A DNA stretch of 64,000 nucleotides from an uncultured Carboxylicivirga sp. (GTDB lineage: Bacteria > Bacteroidota > Bacteroidia > Bacteroidales > Marinilabiliaceae), in contig NZ_OY764327.1 in NCBI RefSeq assembly GCF_963668385.1, forward strand, positions 1,488,001-1,552,000. Direction: 5' to 3'. The position numbers were made by a program, and so were the translations under genes. The notes below the pieces were generated by a model, which had not been told where the DNA came from, searched no databases, and saw only the letters and a list, made by a program, of their open reading frames with translations. Positions 53,312 to 62,083 of the stretch are shown here, in pieces. Every line of letters starts with the position of its first letter. Position 1 is the first letter of the stretch.

Positions 53312-54919
53312 ATGATGAGAAAAATATATAATATAGCACTTACACTAATAGCTGCAATTGCTTTTAGTAGCTGCGACGATTTTATTGAAGTAGAGACAAG
53401 AGGCCAACAGGATCTTGATAACTATTTTCAAACAGAAACCGAGTGTGTGAACTTTGTAAATGGTTGTTACGCCGGATTTGCAAATGTTGAAGATTGGTGG
53501 CAACAATGGTTACGTCTATCAAACCAAATGGCAACAGACGATGCCTGGATGGGTAACCTTACTCAGGATAACAGCCACTCATATGCATTGGCACATTATA
53601 CAGTAAATGCTTCTAATGCACCCGATGCAATTGTTAACTTTTATACTTATAAGTATTACGATATTTCGAGGTGTAACATTGCCATTAACAGAATACCGGA
53701 TGCTCCTATAGCTGAAAGCATAAAAGCAAGATTGGTTGGTGAAGCTAAGTTCCTAAGAGCTTATAATTACTGGGAGTTAGTTCAGAACTTTGGTGATGTA
53801 GTGTTAACATTGGAACAAACGGGTACTGCAGGTTTAACTCTTGCGCGTTCTCCAAAAGAAATGGTATATGCTCAAATCATTCAGGATTTGAAAGATGCAG
53901 CAGCAGTTTTACCAGCAGCATATGAAACATCAGAATTGGGAAGAGCAACCAAAGGAGCATGTTTAGCTTTATTAGCTCGTACTTATTTATTTACCGAAGA
54001 TTATCAAAATGCATATACATATGCTGATTCTGTAATCACACAGTTCGACTACCAGTTAGAACCTAATTTTGTTGATGTTTGGAGTGTTTACAATCACAAC
54101 GGAGTTGAGTCTATTTTCGAATGGCAGTCTAACAGCGATCAGTCATTTACAGTTGGTAGCCGTTTTGCTATTATTATGCAGGCTCGTGGACAAGTTTGGG
54201 ATGATCCTGAAAATAGCATGGACGGATGGGGATGGTGTGTTCCAACATCAGACTTAGAAAACGCCTACTTGTCAGAAGGTGATGATATTCGTCGATTAAG
54301 CACCATTTGTAGAATGAATGAGCCTGTTTATGGCGATGAAGAAGCAAATCCTGCTTATAATTTTGCAGATAATCAGCATAAATCAAATCGTGTTTGGCGT
54401 AAGTTTTATGTGCCTATCGCAATGCGTCGTAGCCTGATAAAAGAGGATCAACACGTACCACTTCCATTTATCTTTATTCGTTTGGCCGAAATGTATTTGA
54501 CTCGTGCCGAAGCGGCTTATCATTTGAATAATCCTTCGCAGGCTTTAAGTGATATTAACTTCATCAGAGCACGCGTAAATTTAGAACCTAAAGAAGGTTT
54601 AACAGGAAGTAACCTGTTGTATGCAATATGGAAAGAACGTCGTTTGGAGTTAGCCAACGAAGGTATGCGTTTGTACGATTTACGACGTCAGATTGATCCG
54701 ATTGCAAACAAACCACGTATCGCTGTAATTATGGGAGCTAACGGAACATTTGTTCGTTATAATACGGTTGAGAGCACTGATGAATGGGAATTAAGTCATC
54801 CTGAGGAGCGTCAGGATAAGGGTGTTATGTTCGAAGAAGGGAAACATGAACTTTGGCCAATTCCACAATCAGAAATCGACCTTAGTAATGGTGTGGTAAC
54901 TCAGAATGATGGTTATTAA
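53312..54919 (+). CDS. susD: SusD/RagB-family nutrient-binding lipoprotein
   Basis: This 535-residue lipoprotein (lipobox FSSC near residue 21, followed by DDF) has the SusD TPR-like helical fold: YFQTETECVNFVNGCYAGFA, RLVGEAKFLRAYNYWELVQN, and the C-terminal RagB/SusD part with FIRLAEMYLTRAEAAYHLN and WKERRLELANEGMRLYDLRR. It is the lid of the SusC barrel and binds glycan at the surface. Two adjacent ATG codons (53312, 53315) are possible starts. A strong terminator follows, separating it from the next two enzyme genes. Confidence 0.97.
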   Translation: MMRKIYNIALTLIAAIAFSSCDDFIEVETRGQQDLDNYFQTETECVNFVNGCYAGFANVEDWWQQWLRLSNQMATDDAWMGNLTQDNSHSYALAHYTVNASNAPDAIVNFYTYKYYDISRCNIAINRIPDAPIAESIKARLVGEAKFLRAYNYWELVQNFGDVVLTLEQTGTAGLTLARSPKEMVYAQIIQDLKDAAAVLPAAYETSELGRATKGACLALLARTYLFTEDYQNAYTYADSVITQFDYQLEPNFVDVWSVYNHNGVESIFEWQSNSDQSFTVGSRFAIIMQARGQVWDDPENSMDGWGWCVPTSDLENAYLSEGDDIRRLSTICRMNEPVYGDEEANPAYNFADNQHKSNRVWRKFYVPIAMRRSLIKEDQHVPLPFIFIRLAEMYLTRAEAAYHLNNPSQALSDINFIRARVNLEPKEGLTGSNLLYAIWKERRLELANEGMRLYDLRRQIDPIANKPRIAVIMGANGTFVRYNTVESTDEWELSHPEERQDKGVMFEEGKHELWPIPQSEIDLSNGVVTQNDGY

Positions 54920-54928
54920 TAAATAGGT

Positions 54929-54965
54929 GGTGAGCGGAAACGTAATGTTTCCCTCACCTTTTTTT
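54929..54965 (+). terminator. Intrinsic terminator/attenuator inside the PUL
   Basis: A 12-bp stem with one bulged base (ggtgagcggaaac at 54929-54941 with gtttccctcacc at 54947-54958), 5-nt loop, followed by seven T residues. It lies 10 bp after the susD stop and 13 bp before the second GH30 gene, so it should reduce expression of the downstream enzymes relative to SusCD. Confidence 0.85.
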
Positions 54966-54977
54966 AAAATATCTTCT

Positions 54978-56606
54978 ATGACTCTATTTGGAAAGATTTC
55001 CGTATTTGTTTCATTTCTTTTATTATTTGCCTGCGCAGATGATGGTGTTGGCGACGATTCTAACAAACAGCTATCTGGCGATAGAATTTTTATTAATCCT
55101 GATACCGAGTATCAAACCATAGATGGTTTTGGAGCTTCTGATGCATGGAGATGTAAAAATGTTGGAAAAAACTGGCCTTTAGAAAAGCGTGAGGCAATTG
55201 CCGATTTACTTTTTAGTCAGGATACAGATGAAGACGGAAATCCCGAAGGAATAGGACTGTCATTATGGAGATTTTATATTGGAGCAGGGAGTGAGGAGCA
55301 AGGAGCAGGAAGCGATTTGCCTAACGATTGGCGAAGAGCCGAATGCTTCTTAAATCCAGATGGTACTTATGATTGGAGTAAGCAACAGGGGCAACAATGG
55401 TTTTTAAATGCTGCAAAAGAACGGGGAGTAAATCAATTTTTGGCATTTTCCATTTCTGCACCTGTGCATTACACCAACAACGGCAAAGCATATGCCTCTG
55501 AAGATTATAACATGAATATCAAACCGGGTATGATGGATGATTATGCCGACTTTATGGTGAATGTGGTGGATCATTTTAACTCGGAAGGTATTCATTTTAA
55601 TTATTTAAGTCCGGTTAACGAAACGCAGTACGATTGGGGAAGTTCTGGTCAGGAAGGGACACCGGCAAGCAATGACGAAATTGCGCAATTAACAGGATAT
55701 TTATCTGATAAATTATCTGCAAAAGGCTTGCAAACTGAAATTGTACTTTCCGAAGCAGCCAATATTAAGTACTTATATTCAAATGAAGATAAATCAGGAA
55801 GAGCCAATCAGGTGGAAGACTTTTTTGCTCCCTATTCAACAAATTATGTTGGCGATTTAGAGAATGTTAAAAATACAATTTCAGCGCACAGTTATTGGAC
55901 AACAGCTAACCTATCGGATTTAGTGAGTGTGCGACAAAATGCAAATAGCAAAATAAAATCAATTGGTAATGATTTAGGTTTCTGGCAATCGGAATATTCG
56001 ATGCTTGAAAATACTCAGGATATTGGCGGAGGATGGGATCGCGATTTAGGTATAAATACAGCCTTGTATATCGCACGCGTTATTCACGCCGATTTGTATT
56101 ATGCCAATGCTCAGGCTTGGCAGTGGTGGACAGCTATTAGTCAGTATGACTATAAAGATGGCTTGATCTACATCGATAATGGCAACAATGGAATCAGAAG
56201 TTCTAATGATCCAGATTCTGAAAATCTGAAATACGATGGTTTCGTTCGTGATTCAAAAACTTTGTGGGCTTTAGGGAATTATTCAAGATTTATTCGCCCG
56301 GGAGCAAAACGTATTCAGTCAGGTTTTTCAATCCCTAAAGGAGATGAGCAACAAATGCAATCGCTCATGTTTTCAGCTTATAAGGATGAGAGTACTCAGC
56401 AAATGATTATTGTTTTTGTGAATTATTCTTCATCCTCAAAAGATATTGTGTTAGGTAGTTTAGGAACGAATTTTAATATTGAAAATAATACTTTTACTAC
56501 ATTTACAACCTCAGAGAATTCAAATCTCGCAAAGGGAACAACCAATGCTGATCAATTTAGCATTCCGGCAAGGTCTGTAGTTACATTAGTAGGTAAATAT
56601 TATTAG
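54978..56606 (+). CDS. Glycoside hydrolase family 30 lipoprotein, copy 2
   Basis: This 542-residue paralogue of the enzyme at 47102 has a lipobox LFAC near residue 17, an acidic DDGVGDD export tag, acid/base Glu215 in LSPVNETQYDW and nucleophile Glu339 in FWQSEYSMLEN. The same landmarks occur (DGFGASDAWRCKNVG, LSLWRFYIGAGSEEQ). The active-site neighbourhood differs from copy 1 (NET-QYDW against NEP-QWDW), suggesting different chain length or branching preference. ATG 54978 starts the lipoprotein signal; upstream in-frame codons overlap the terminator hairpin. Confidence 0.9.
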   Translation: MTLFGKISVFVSFLLLFACADDGVGDDSNKQLSGDRIFINPDTEYQTIDGFGASDAWRCKNVGKNWPLEKREAIADLLFSQDTDEDGNPEGIGLSLWRFYIGAGSEEQGAGSDLPNDWRRAECFLNPDGTYDWSKQQGQQWFLNAAKERGVNQFLAFSISAPVHYTNNGKAYASEDYNMNIKPGMMDDYADFMVNVVDHFNSEGIHFNYLSPVNETQYDWGSSGQEGTPASNDEIAQLTGYLSDKLSAKGLQTEIVLSEAANIKYLYSNEDKSGRANQVEDFFAPYSTNYVGDLENVKNTISAHSYWTTANLSDLVSVRQNANSKIKSIGNDLGFWQSEYSMLENTQDIGGGWDRDLGINTALYIARVIHADLYYANAQAWQWWTAISQYDYKDGLIYIDNGNNGIRSSNDPDSENLKYDGFVRDSKTLWALGNYSRFIRPGAKRIQSGFSIPKGDEQQMQSLMFSAYKDESTQQMIIVFVNYSSSSKDIVLGSLGTNFNIENNTFTTFTTSENSNLAKGTTNADQFSIPARSVVTLVGKYY

Positions 56607-56696
56607 AAACGAACTATCATAATAATTTCTTCATTGATAATATAATGAAGATGTTGATTTTGTGTGTATTGGTAGAGTTGAATAAAACAGAAATAG

Positions 56697-59483
56697 ATGA
56701 AAAACAAATTAACGGTCTTTTGTATCATAGCAGCCAGTTTAATGGGTGTTGTATTTAGTAGTTGTAATTCTAGTAAGAGAACAGATGCAATAGATTTGAA
56801 GGGAGAATGGGTTGTAAAATTAGACCCTAATGATGAAGGAGAGTCAGGACAATGGTTTAATCATCCGGTAAAAGATGGTTTACCAATTACGTTGCCATCA
56901 ACACTTGATGAAGCCGCAATTGGTAAAAAATCGGAAGCTAAAGCTACTTTGGATAAAGAAACATTGTACCAACTAACACGGAAGTATAGTTATATAGGAG
57001 CTGCCTGGTATCAAAAAGAAATTCAAGTTCCAGCTAATCTTGCCGATAAAGAAATGGTTCTGAAAATGGAAAGAGTCATTTGGAAATCACAAGTATGGAT
57101 TGATGGTACATACAAAGGAACAGACAATAGCCTGGTTACCGCTCATGAAATTAATTTAGGAAAACTAAGTGAAGGAAAACATTTGGTAACTATTTGTATT
57201 GATAATAGACAGCAATATGATTTGTTTGATAATGCTCAAGAACGATCATTAACACATTCTTACACCGAAACAACGCAAACCATTTGGAATGGCGTTTTAG
57301 GAGATTTTGAGATTGTTGCTATGGAGGCATATTCGGTAAATAACTTGCAGGTATATCCTGATGTTGCATCTAAATCAATTTCGATCAAAGCTAAAGGTGA
57401 TAACACAGCAGCTAATAGCGAAAAAATTACTGTTGAGGTTCTTGATTGTAATGGAAAAGTGATTGAATCAAAGAAATTGGCCGAACAGGAAGATATTAGC
57501 ATTGAGATTAAACACGATTTTGAGTTATGGGATGAGCATAATCCAGTATTGTATAGTGTAAAAATTAAAAATACAGCAGGTATCGTACTAGCTCAAACCA
57601 AATTTGGAATGAGACAATTAGAGTCGGTTGAAAATAACCTGATGTTGAATGGAAAACGTTTATTCCTAAGAGGAACATTGGAGTGTAATATTTTCCCATT
57701 GTTAGGTCATCCTCCTTTGGATGAGCACGATTGGTTAAAAGTGTTTGCAACTGCCAAGTCCTACGGATTAAATCACCTGCGTTTTCACTCATGGTGTCCA
57801 CCTCAGGCAGCATTTAATGTGGCTGATAGTTTAGGTTTTTATCTTCAGGTTGAAATGCCAAACTGGTCACTTAAATACGGTACTGAGCCTGATATGGTGA
57901 AATGGATGGAAAATGAAGGTCGAAGAATGATTCGCAATTATGGTAATCATCCATCGTTTTGTATGATGGCACTAGGTAATGAGTTGGAAGGAGATTATGA
58001 GTTGCTTGCCAATTTTGTGCGCGAACTAAAATCAACAGATCAACGTCACTTGTATACCATTACAGCTTTTACTTTTCAGAAACCATATACTTCGGAACCT
58101 GATGAAGTAGATCAATTTTGGATTACTCAATGGACAAAAGATGGTTGGGTAAGAGGACAAGGTGTGTTTGATGAGTATCCTCCATCATTCGATAAAGATT
58201 ATCGTTCAAGTATTGAATTTTTGGATATTCCATTGATCACGCATGAGATTGGACAATATTCGGTTTATCCTAATTTGAAGGAGATTAGTAAATACACAGG
58301 TGTTTTAGAACCATTGAACTTCGAAGCAATCAGAAATGACTTAAAAGCAAAAGGTCGTTTAGATAAAGCTGAAGATTATTTATTAGCTTCTGGCCATCTG
58401 GCTAAAATATTGTACAAAGAAGAAGTTGAAAGAGCATTAAAAACTCCGGGTATCAGTGGATTCCAATTGTTGGATCTACATGATTTTCCTGGTCAAGGAA
58501 CTGCTTTGGTAGGTATGTTGGATGCATTTTGGGATTCAAAAGGAATTGTAACCGGCCAAGAATTTAAACAGTTTTGTAGCGAGTTAGTGCCATTACTTAA
58601 ATTCGAAAAAGCGGTTTATACCAACGATGAGGTATTTGCCGCAACAGCTGAGGTAGCTAATTACTGGAAAACCCTTGATAATGCAGTTTTTGATTGGACT
58701 ATATCAAAAGGTGGCGAACAATTAAAGGCTGGCGAATTAAAAGTGGCTAATATCAATCAAGGAAGTTACCAATCTTTGGGTGATTTTAATTTTGATTTAA
58801 AAGATGTGGCCGAGCCATCAAAACTTGATATCACACTAAGTTTGAAAGGAACAGATTACAAAAATAACTGGTCTGTTTGGGTGTACCCAACCAATCAAAA
58901 AGTAAATGCAGAAGGTGTTGTTGTTACTACCAATTGGAAAGAAGCTGAAAAAGCTTTGGCTGAAGGTGGAAAAGTATTGTTCACACCTGCTTTAGAGGAG
59001 GTTGAAGGAATTGAAGGTAAGTTCGTACCTGTATTCTGGAGTCCGGTACACTTTCCAAATCAACCAGGTAGTATGGGGCTGTTGATCGATAATAAGAATG
59101 CAGCATTTAAATCGTTCCCAACCGAATATTATACTAATTGGCAATGGTGGGATTTATGCAAAAAATCGAAATCGCTTAATGTAGAAGATGTAAATGCTAA
59201 ACCAATTGTAACGGTGGTAGATAATTTCTTCAAAAACCGTGATTTGTCTAATTTATTTGAAGCTAAAGTAGGCAAGGGAACATTGGTGTTTAGTGGTATC
59301 GACCTTAATTCAGATTTGAATAACCGAATAACAGCGAAAGCCTTACTAAATAGTATTTTGAATTATATGCGATCGCCGGAATTTAAACCTGAAAACAAAG
59401 TGACTTTCGATCAGTTGAAATCACAATTTCAACGCGATGCAAATCAGAAGGACAAAGAAAAGAAAAGTATCTACGATAATTAA
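56697..59483 (+). CDS. Glycoside hydrolase family 2 lipoprotein
   Basis: This 928-residue lipoprotein (VVFSSC near residue 23) has a sugar-binding domain (about 30-215), an Ig-like domain (about 220-310), a TIM barrel with acid/base Glu429 in ALGNELEGDYE and nucleophile Glu517 in LITHEIGQYSVYPN, and a long C-terminal region. THEIGQ is a different nucleophile context from the GH2 at 39832, so the two probably remove different terminal sugars (beta-galactosyl, glucuronosyl or mannosyl types are all possible). It follows GH30 copy 2 by 90 bp in the same transcription unit and is closed by a terminator. Confidence 0.88.
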   Translation: MKNKLTVFCIIAASLMGVVFSSCNSSKRTDAIDLKGEWVVKLDPNDEGESGQWFNHPVKDGLPITLPSTLDEAAIGKKSEAKATLDKETLYQLTRKYSYIGAAWYQKEIQVPANLADKEMVLKMERVIWKSQVWIDGTYKGTDNSLVTAHEINLGKLSEGKHLVTICIDNRQQYDLFDNAQERSLTHSYTETTQTIWNGVLGDFEIVAMEAYSVNNLQVYPDVASKSISIKAKGDNTAANSEKITVEVLDCNGKVIESKKLAEQEDISIEIKHDFELWDEHNPVLYSVKIKNTAGIVLAQTKFGMRQLESVENNLMLNGKRLFLRGTLECNIFPLLGHPPLDEHDWLKVFATAKSYGLNHLRFHSWCPPQAAFNVADSLGFYLQVEMPNWSLKYGTEPDMVKWMENEGRRMIRNYGNHPSFCMMALGNELEGDYELLANFVRELKSTDQRHLYTITAFTFQKPYTSEPDEVDQFWITQWTKDGWVRGQGVFDEYPPSFDKDYRSSIEFLDIPLITHEIGQYSVYPNLKEISKYTGVLEPLNFEAIRNDLKAKGRLDKAEDYLLASGHLAKILYKEEVERALKTPGISGFQLLDLHDFPGQGTALVGMLDAFWDSKGIVTGQEFKQFCSELVPLLKFEKAVYTNDEVFAATAEVANYWKTLDNAVFDWTISKGGEQLKAGELKVANINQGSYQSLGDFNFDLKDVAEPSKLDITLSLKGTDYKNNWSVWVYPTNQKVNAEGVVVTTNWKEAEKALAEGGKVLFTPALEEVEGIEGKFVPVFWSPVHFPNQPGSMGLLIDNKNAAFKSFPTEYYTNWQWWDLCKKSKSLNVEDVNAKPIVTVVDNFFKNRDLSNLFEAKVGKGTLVFSGIDLNSDLNNRITAKALLNSILNYMRSPEFKPENKVTFDQLKSQFQRDANQKDKEKKSIYDN

Positions 59484-59495
59484 TGAAATAGGAAT

Positions 59496-59528
59496 AGAGG
59501 TTGTCAATATTGGCAACCTCTTTTTTTG
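59496..59528. terminator. Terminator after the second GH2 gene
   Basis: An almost perfect palindrome (gaggttg.../...caacctc, 59497-59520) is followed by seven or more T residues. It ends the PUL enzyme operon before the convergent araC-like gene. Confidence 0.85.
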
Positions 59529-59594
59529 TATTATTATCCATGGAGTATTAATCAATACTAGGATATTATTATTGAATCTGGTTAACCATTAAAT

Positions 59595-60473
59595 CTACCC
59601 TTTCAAATTATTTCGATATTCTCTCGGCGAAATATTCATCACCTTTTTAAAAATGCGCGAAAAGTAATAAGCATCATCATATCCCACCTGGTTGGCTATT
59701 TGTTTGATGTTATAACTGCTGTGGTCCAGTAACTGACATGCGGCTTGTATCTTTAGTTGAATCAAATAATCTAATGGCGATTGTTGGGTTTTCTTTTTAA
59801 AAATCATGGAGTAGTGTGATGTCGATAGATTAGCTTGTTGAGCCAGATCATCCAAGGTCATTTTTTCACCTATTTGTTCTTTCATAAATAAGATGGAGCT
59901 TTCGATTACATCTTTGCTTTTACTCTTGCGAAACTGCCTGAATTGCCCCAAATACCGGATAGAAGCCAGAAAGTGCAGTAGACATACATTGGCATATACC
60001 ACATTGTCAAAACTGTATCCCATTTCCAGATTAAGCAATATCTCTTCAAATAGCTGCAAACGATCTTCAATACGATCGATAGAAGATGGAATAATGTTTT
60101 GGGCAGCCTCAAAATTATCTGAAAAATAAGAAGCCTGTTCTCCTGCATAGTGAATCCAATAAATTGTCCATGGATCATGCTCATTAGATGCATAGGAATG
60201 GGGGGTGTTTGCTGGAATAATGAAATACTGATTGGAATGTATCCTTATTTTCTGACTGTTAATAGAAATCCATCCACTTCCATTGATGCAGTAAATCAAA
60301 ATGAATTGATTAATTCCTTTAGGACGAGAACGATAATGTTCTTCGGCATTTGGATAATAGCCAATATCTGTTAAGTATAGATTTGAACTTAAGGAATCAT
60401 CTTTAATTTTTTGAAGAATATATTCTGGAATAACAAACGTTCGTTGCCCTGTAAAACCTTCTTCTCTTTTCAT
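59595..60473 (-). CDS. AraC-family transcriptional regulator
   Basis: This 292-residue protein has an N-terminal cupin-like effector domain (about 40-150; NQYFIIPANTPHSYASNEHD) and a C-terminal pair of AraC HTH motifs (MTLDDLAQQANLSTSHYSMI and IANQVGYDDAYYFSRIFKKV). AraC-family members with this layout sense sugars. It is divergent from the sugar symporter gene at 60613 across 139 bp, which it probably activates. A sequence shared with the GH2 upstream region (atcgggtaaaa at 60494) lies in this gap. Confidence 0.93.
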   Translation of the reverse strand: MKREEGFTGQRTFVIPEYILQKIKDDSLSSNLYLTDIGYYPNAEEHYRSRPKGINQFILIYCINGSGWISINSQKIRIHSNQYFIIPANTPHSYASNEHDPWTIYWIHYAGEQASYFSDNFEAAQNIIPSSIDRIEDRLQLFEEILLNLEMGYSFDNVVYANVCLLHFLASIRYLGQFRQFRKSKSKDVIESSILFMKEQIGEKMTLDDLAQQANLSTSHYSMIFKKKTQQSPLDYLIQLKIQAACQLLDHSSYNIKQIANQVGYDDAYYFSRIFKKVMNISPREYRNNLKG

Positions 60474-60612
60474 ATTGTTGAGTATCTAAATATATCGGGT
60501 AAAATAGTAAAATAATCCATCTATATAATGATAACTTCCATTTTTATTTGAATGGAAAGTCTCGTAATTTGCTATTATTAAAACTAATTAAATCACGAAA
60601 AAGTCATCTTAT

Positions 60613-62004
60613 ATGAACCAAGTGAAATACAATACAAAATACATTTTAGCCATCTCAATGGTTTCGGCCTTGGGTGGTTTGTTATTTGGATACGATTGGG
60701 TTGTGATCGGAGGAGCAAAACCTTTTTACGAACAATTCTTTCAGATTGCGAATCAGCCAACCATGCAAGGGTGGGCAATGAGTAGTGCTTTGATAGGATG
60801 TTTGGTTGGTGCCGCATTATCAGGTATGTTAAGTGATAAATACGGACGAAAAAAATTGCTGATTTTTGCAGCTTTCATGTTTACTTTATCAGCAATAGGT
60901 ACCGGAGCAACTGATAATTTTACCATTTTCATTATTTATCGTTTGATTGGTGGTGTTGGAATTGGGTTAGCATCTACATTATCTCCAATGTATATTGCTG
61001 AGGTAGCACCAGCAGAAATGCGTGGTAAGTTTGTTTCATTAAATCAGCTAACAATTGTATTAGGTATACTAGCTGCTCAAATTGCCAACTGGCAAATCGC
61101 AGAACCTGTACCAGCACATTTTACCGAAGCAGATATTTTAGCATCGTGGAATGGACAAATGGGTTGGAGATGGATGTTTTGGGCTGAGACACTACCTGCT
61201 GGTATTTTCTTCCTTTTAATGTTTTTAGTTCCTGAAAGTCCTAGATGGTTAGCAAAATCAGGAAAAGAATCAAAAGTAGAAGCAATTCTTAAGAAAATTG
61301 GTAATGCTGAATACGCGCACCAGGAGTATACTAATATCAGAGCAACTCTAAACACTAAAGAAGAAGATCTTGGTTTTCGTAATTTATTTAAACCAGGACT
61401 AAGAAAAGTAATAGTCATTGGTGTAGTTATTGCTGCTTTCCAACAGTGGTGTGGTATTAATGTAATCTTCAATTATGCCGAAGAGGTGTTTAAAGCGGCT
61501 GGCTTTGGTGTTTCTGATATCTTAATGAATATTGTTATTACGGGTATCATCAATGTGGTATTTACGTTCGTGGCCATTTTTACGGTTGATAAGTTAGGTC
61601 GTAGAACTCTGATGTTAATTGGTTCAATAGGTTTGGCTTTTGTATATATATTTATTGGAGCTGCCTATTTCTTTAACATCTCAGGATGGGTATTATTGGT
61701 AATGGTATTGGTAGCTATCGCTACTTATGCTATGTCGTTGGCACCTATTGTGTGGGTGGTAATTTCTGAGATATTCCCTAATAGAGTAAGAGGTGCAGCA
61801 ATGGCAATTTCAACCATTGCCTTATGGACTGCCAGCTTCTTGTTGACTTATACATTCCCTCTTTTGAACGAGGCTTTAGGAGCTGCAGGAACCTTCTGGT
61901 TGTACGGATTGATTTGTTTGGCAGGTTTCTTCTTTATTAAAAAGCAGTTGCCAGAGACCAAAGGAAAATCATTGGAAGAAATTGAAAAAGAAATAATCAA
62001 GTAA
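60613..62004 (+). CDS. MFS sugar/H+ symporter (sugar porter family)
   Basis: This 463-residue, 12-segment transporter has all the sugar-porter signatures: GGLLFGYDWVVIGG in TM1, MLSDKYGRKKLL in loop 2-3, VPESPRWL before the central loop, DKLGRRTLM in loop 8-9 and LPETKGKSLEEIEKE at the C-terminus. It resembles XylE/AraE-type proton symporters for pentoses or hexoses. It takes up monosaccharides released by the PUL enzymes. It is divergent from the AraC regulator and lies 79 bp upstream of the DUF5107 gene. Confidence 0.94.
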   Translation: MNQVKYNTKYILAISMVSALGGLLFGYDWVVIGGAKPFYEQFFQIANQPTMQGWAMSSALIGCLVGAALSGMLSDKYGRKKLLIFAAFMFTLSAIGTGATDNFTIFIIYRLIGGVGIGLASTLSPMYIAEVAPAEMRGKFVSLNQLTIVLGILAAQIANWQIAEPVPAHFTEADILASWNGQMGWRWMFWAETLPAGIFFLLMFLVPESPRWLAKSGKESKVEAILKKIGNAEYAHQEYTNIRATLNTKEEDLGFRNLFKPGLRKVIVIGVVIAAFQQWCGINVIFNYAEEVFKAAGFGVSDILMNIVITGIINVVFTFVAIFTVDKLGRRTLMLIGSIGLAFVYIFIGAAYFFNISGWVLLVMVLVAIATYAMSLAPIVWVVISEIFPNRVRGAAMAISTIALWTASFLLTYTFPLLNEALGAAGTFWLYGLICLAGFFFIKKQLPETKGKSLEEIEKEIIK

Positions 62005-62083
62005 TTATCATAAAAGTCTGTTTTCTGATTGATGTGTTCCCGCAGGAATACATGCTTGGGAGAATAATCAAAATAGTAAAGAA

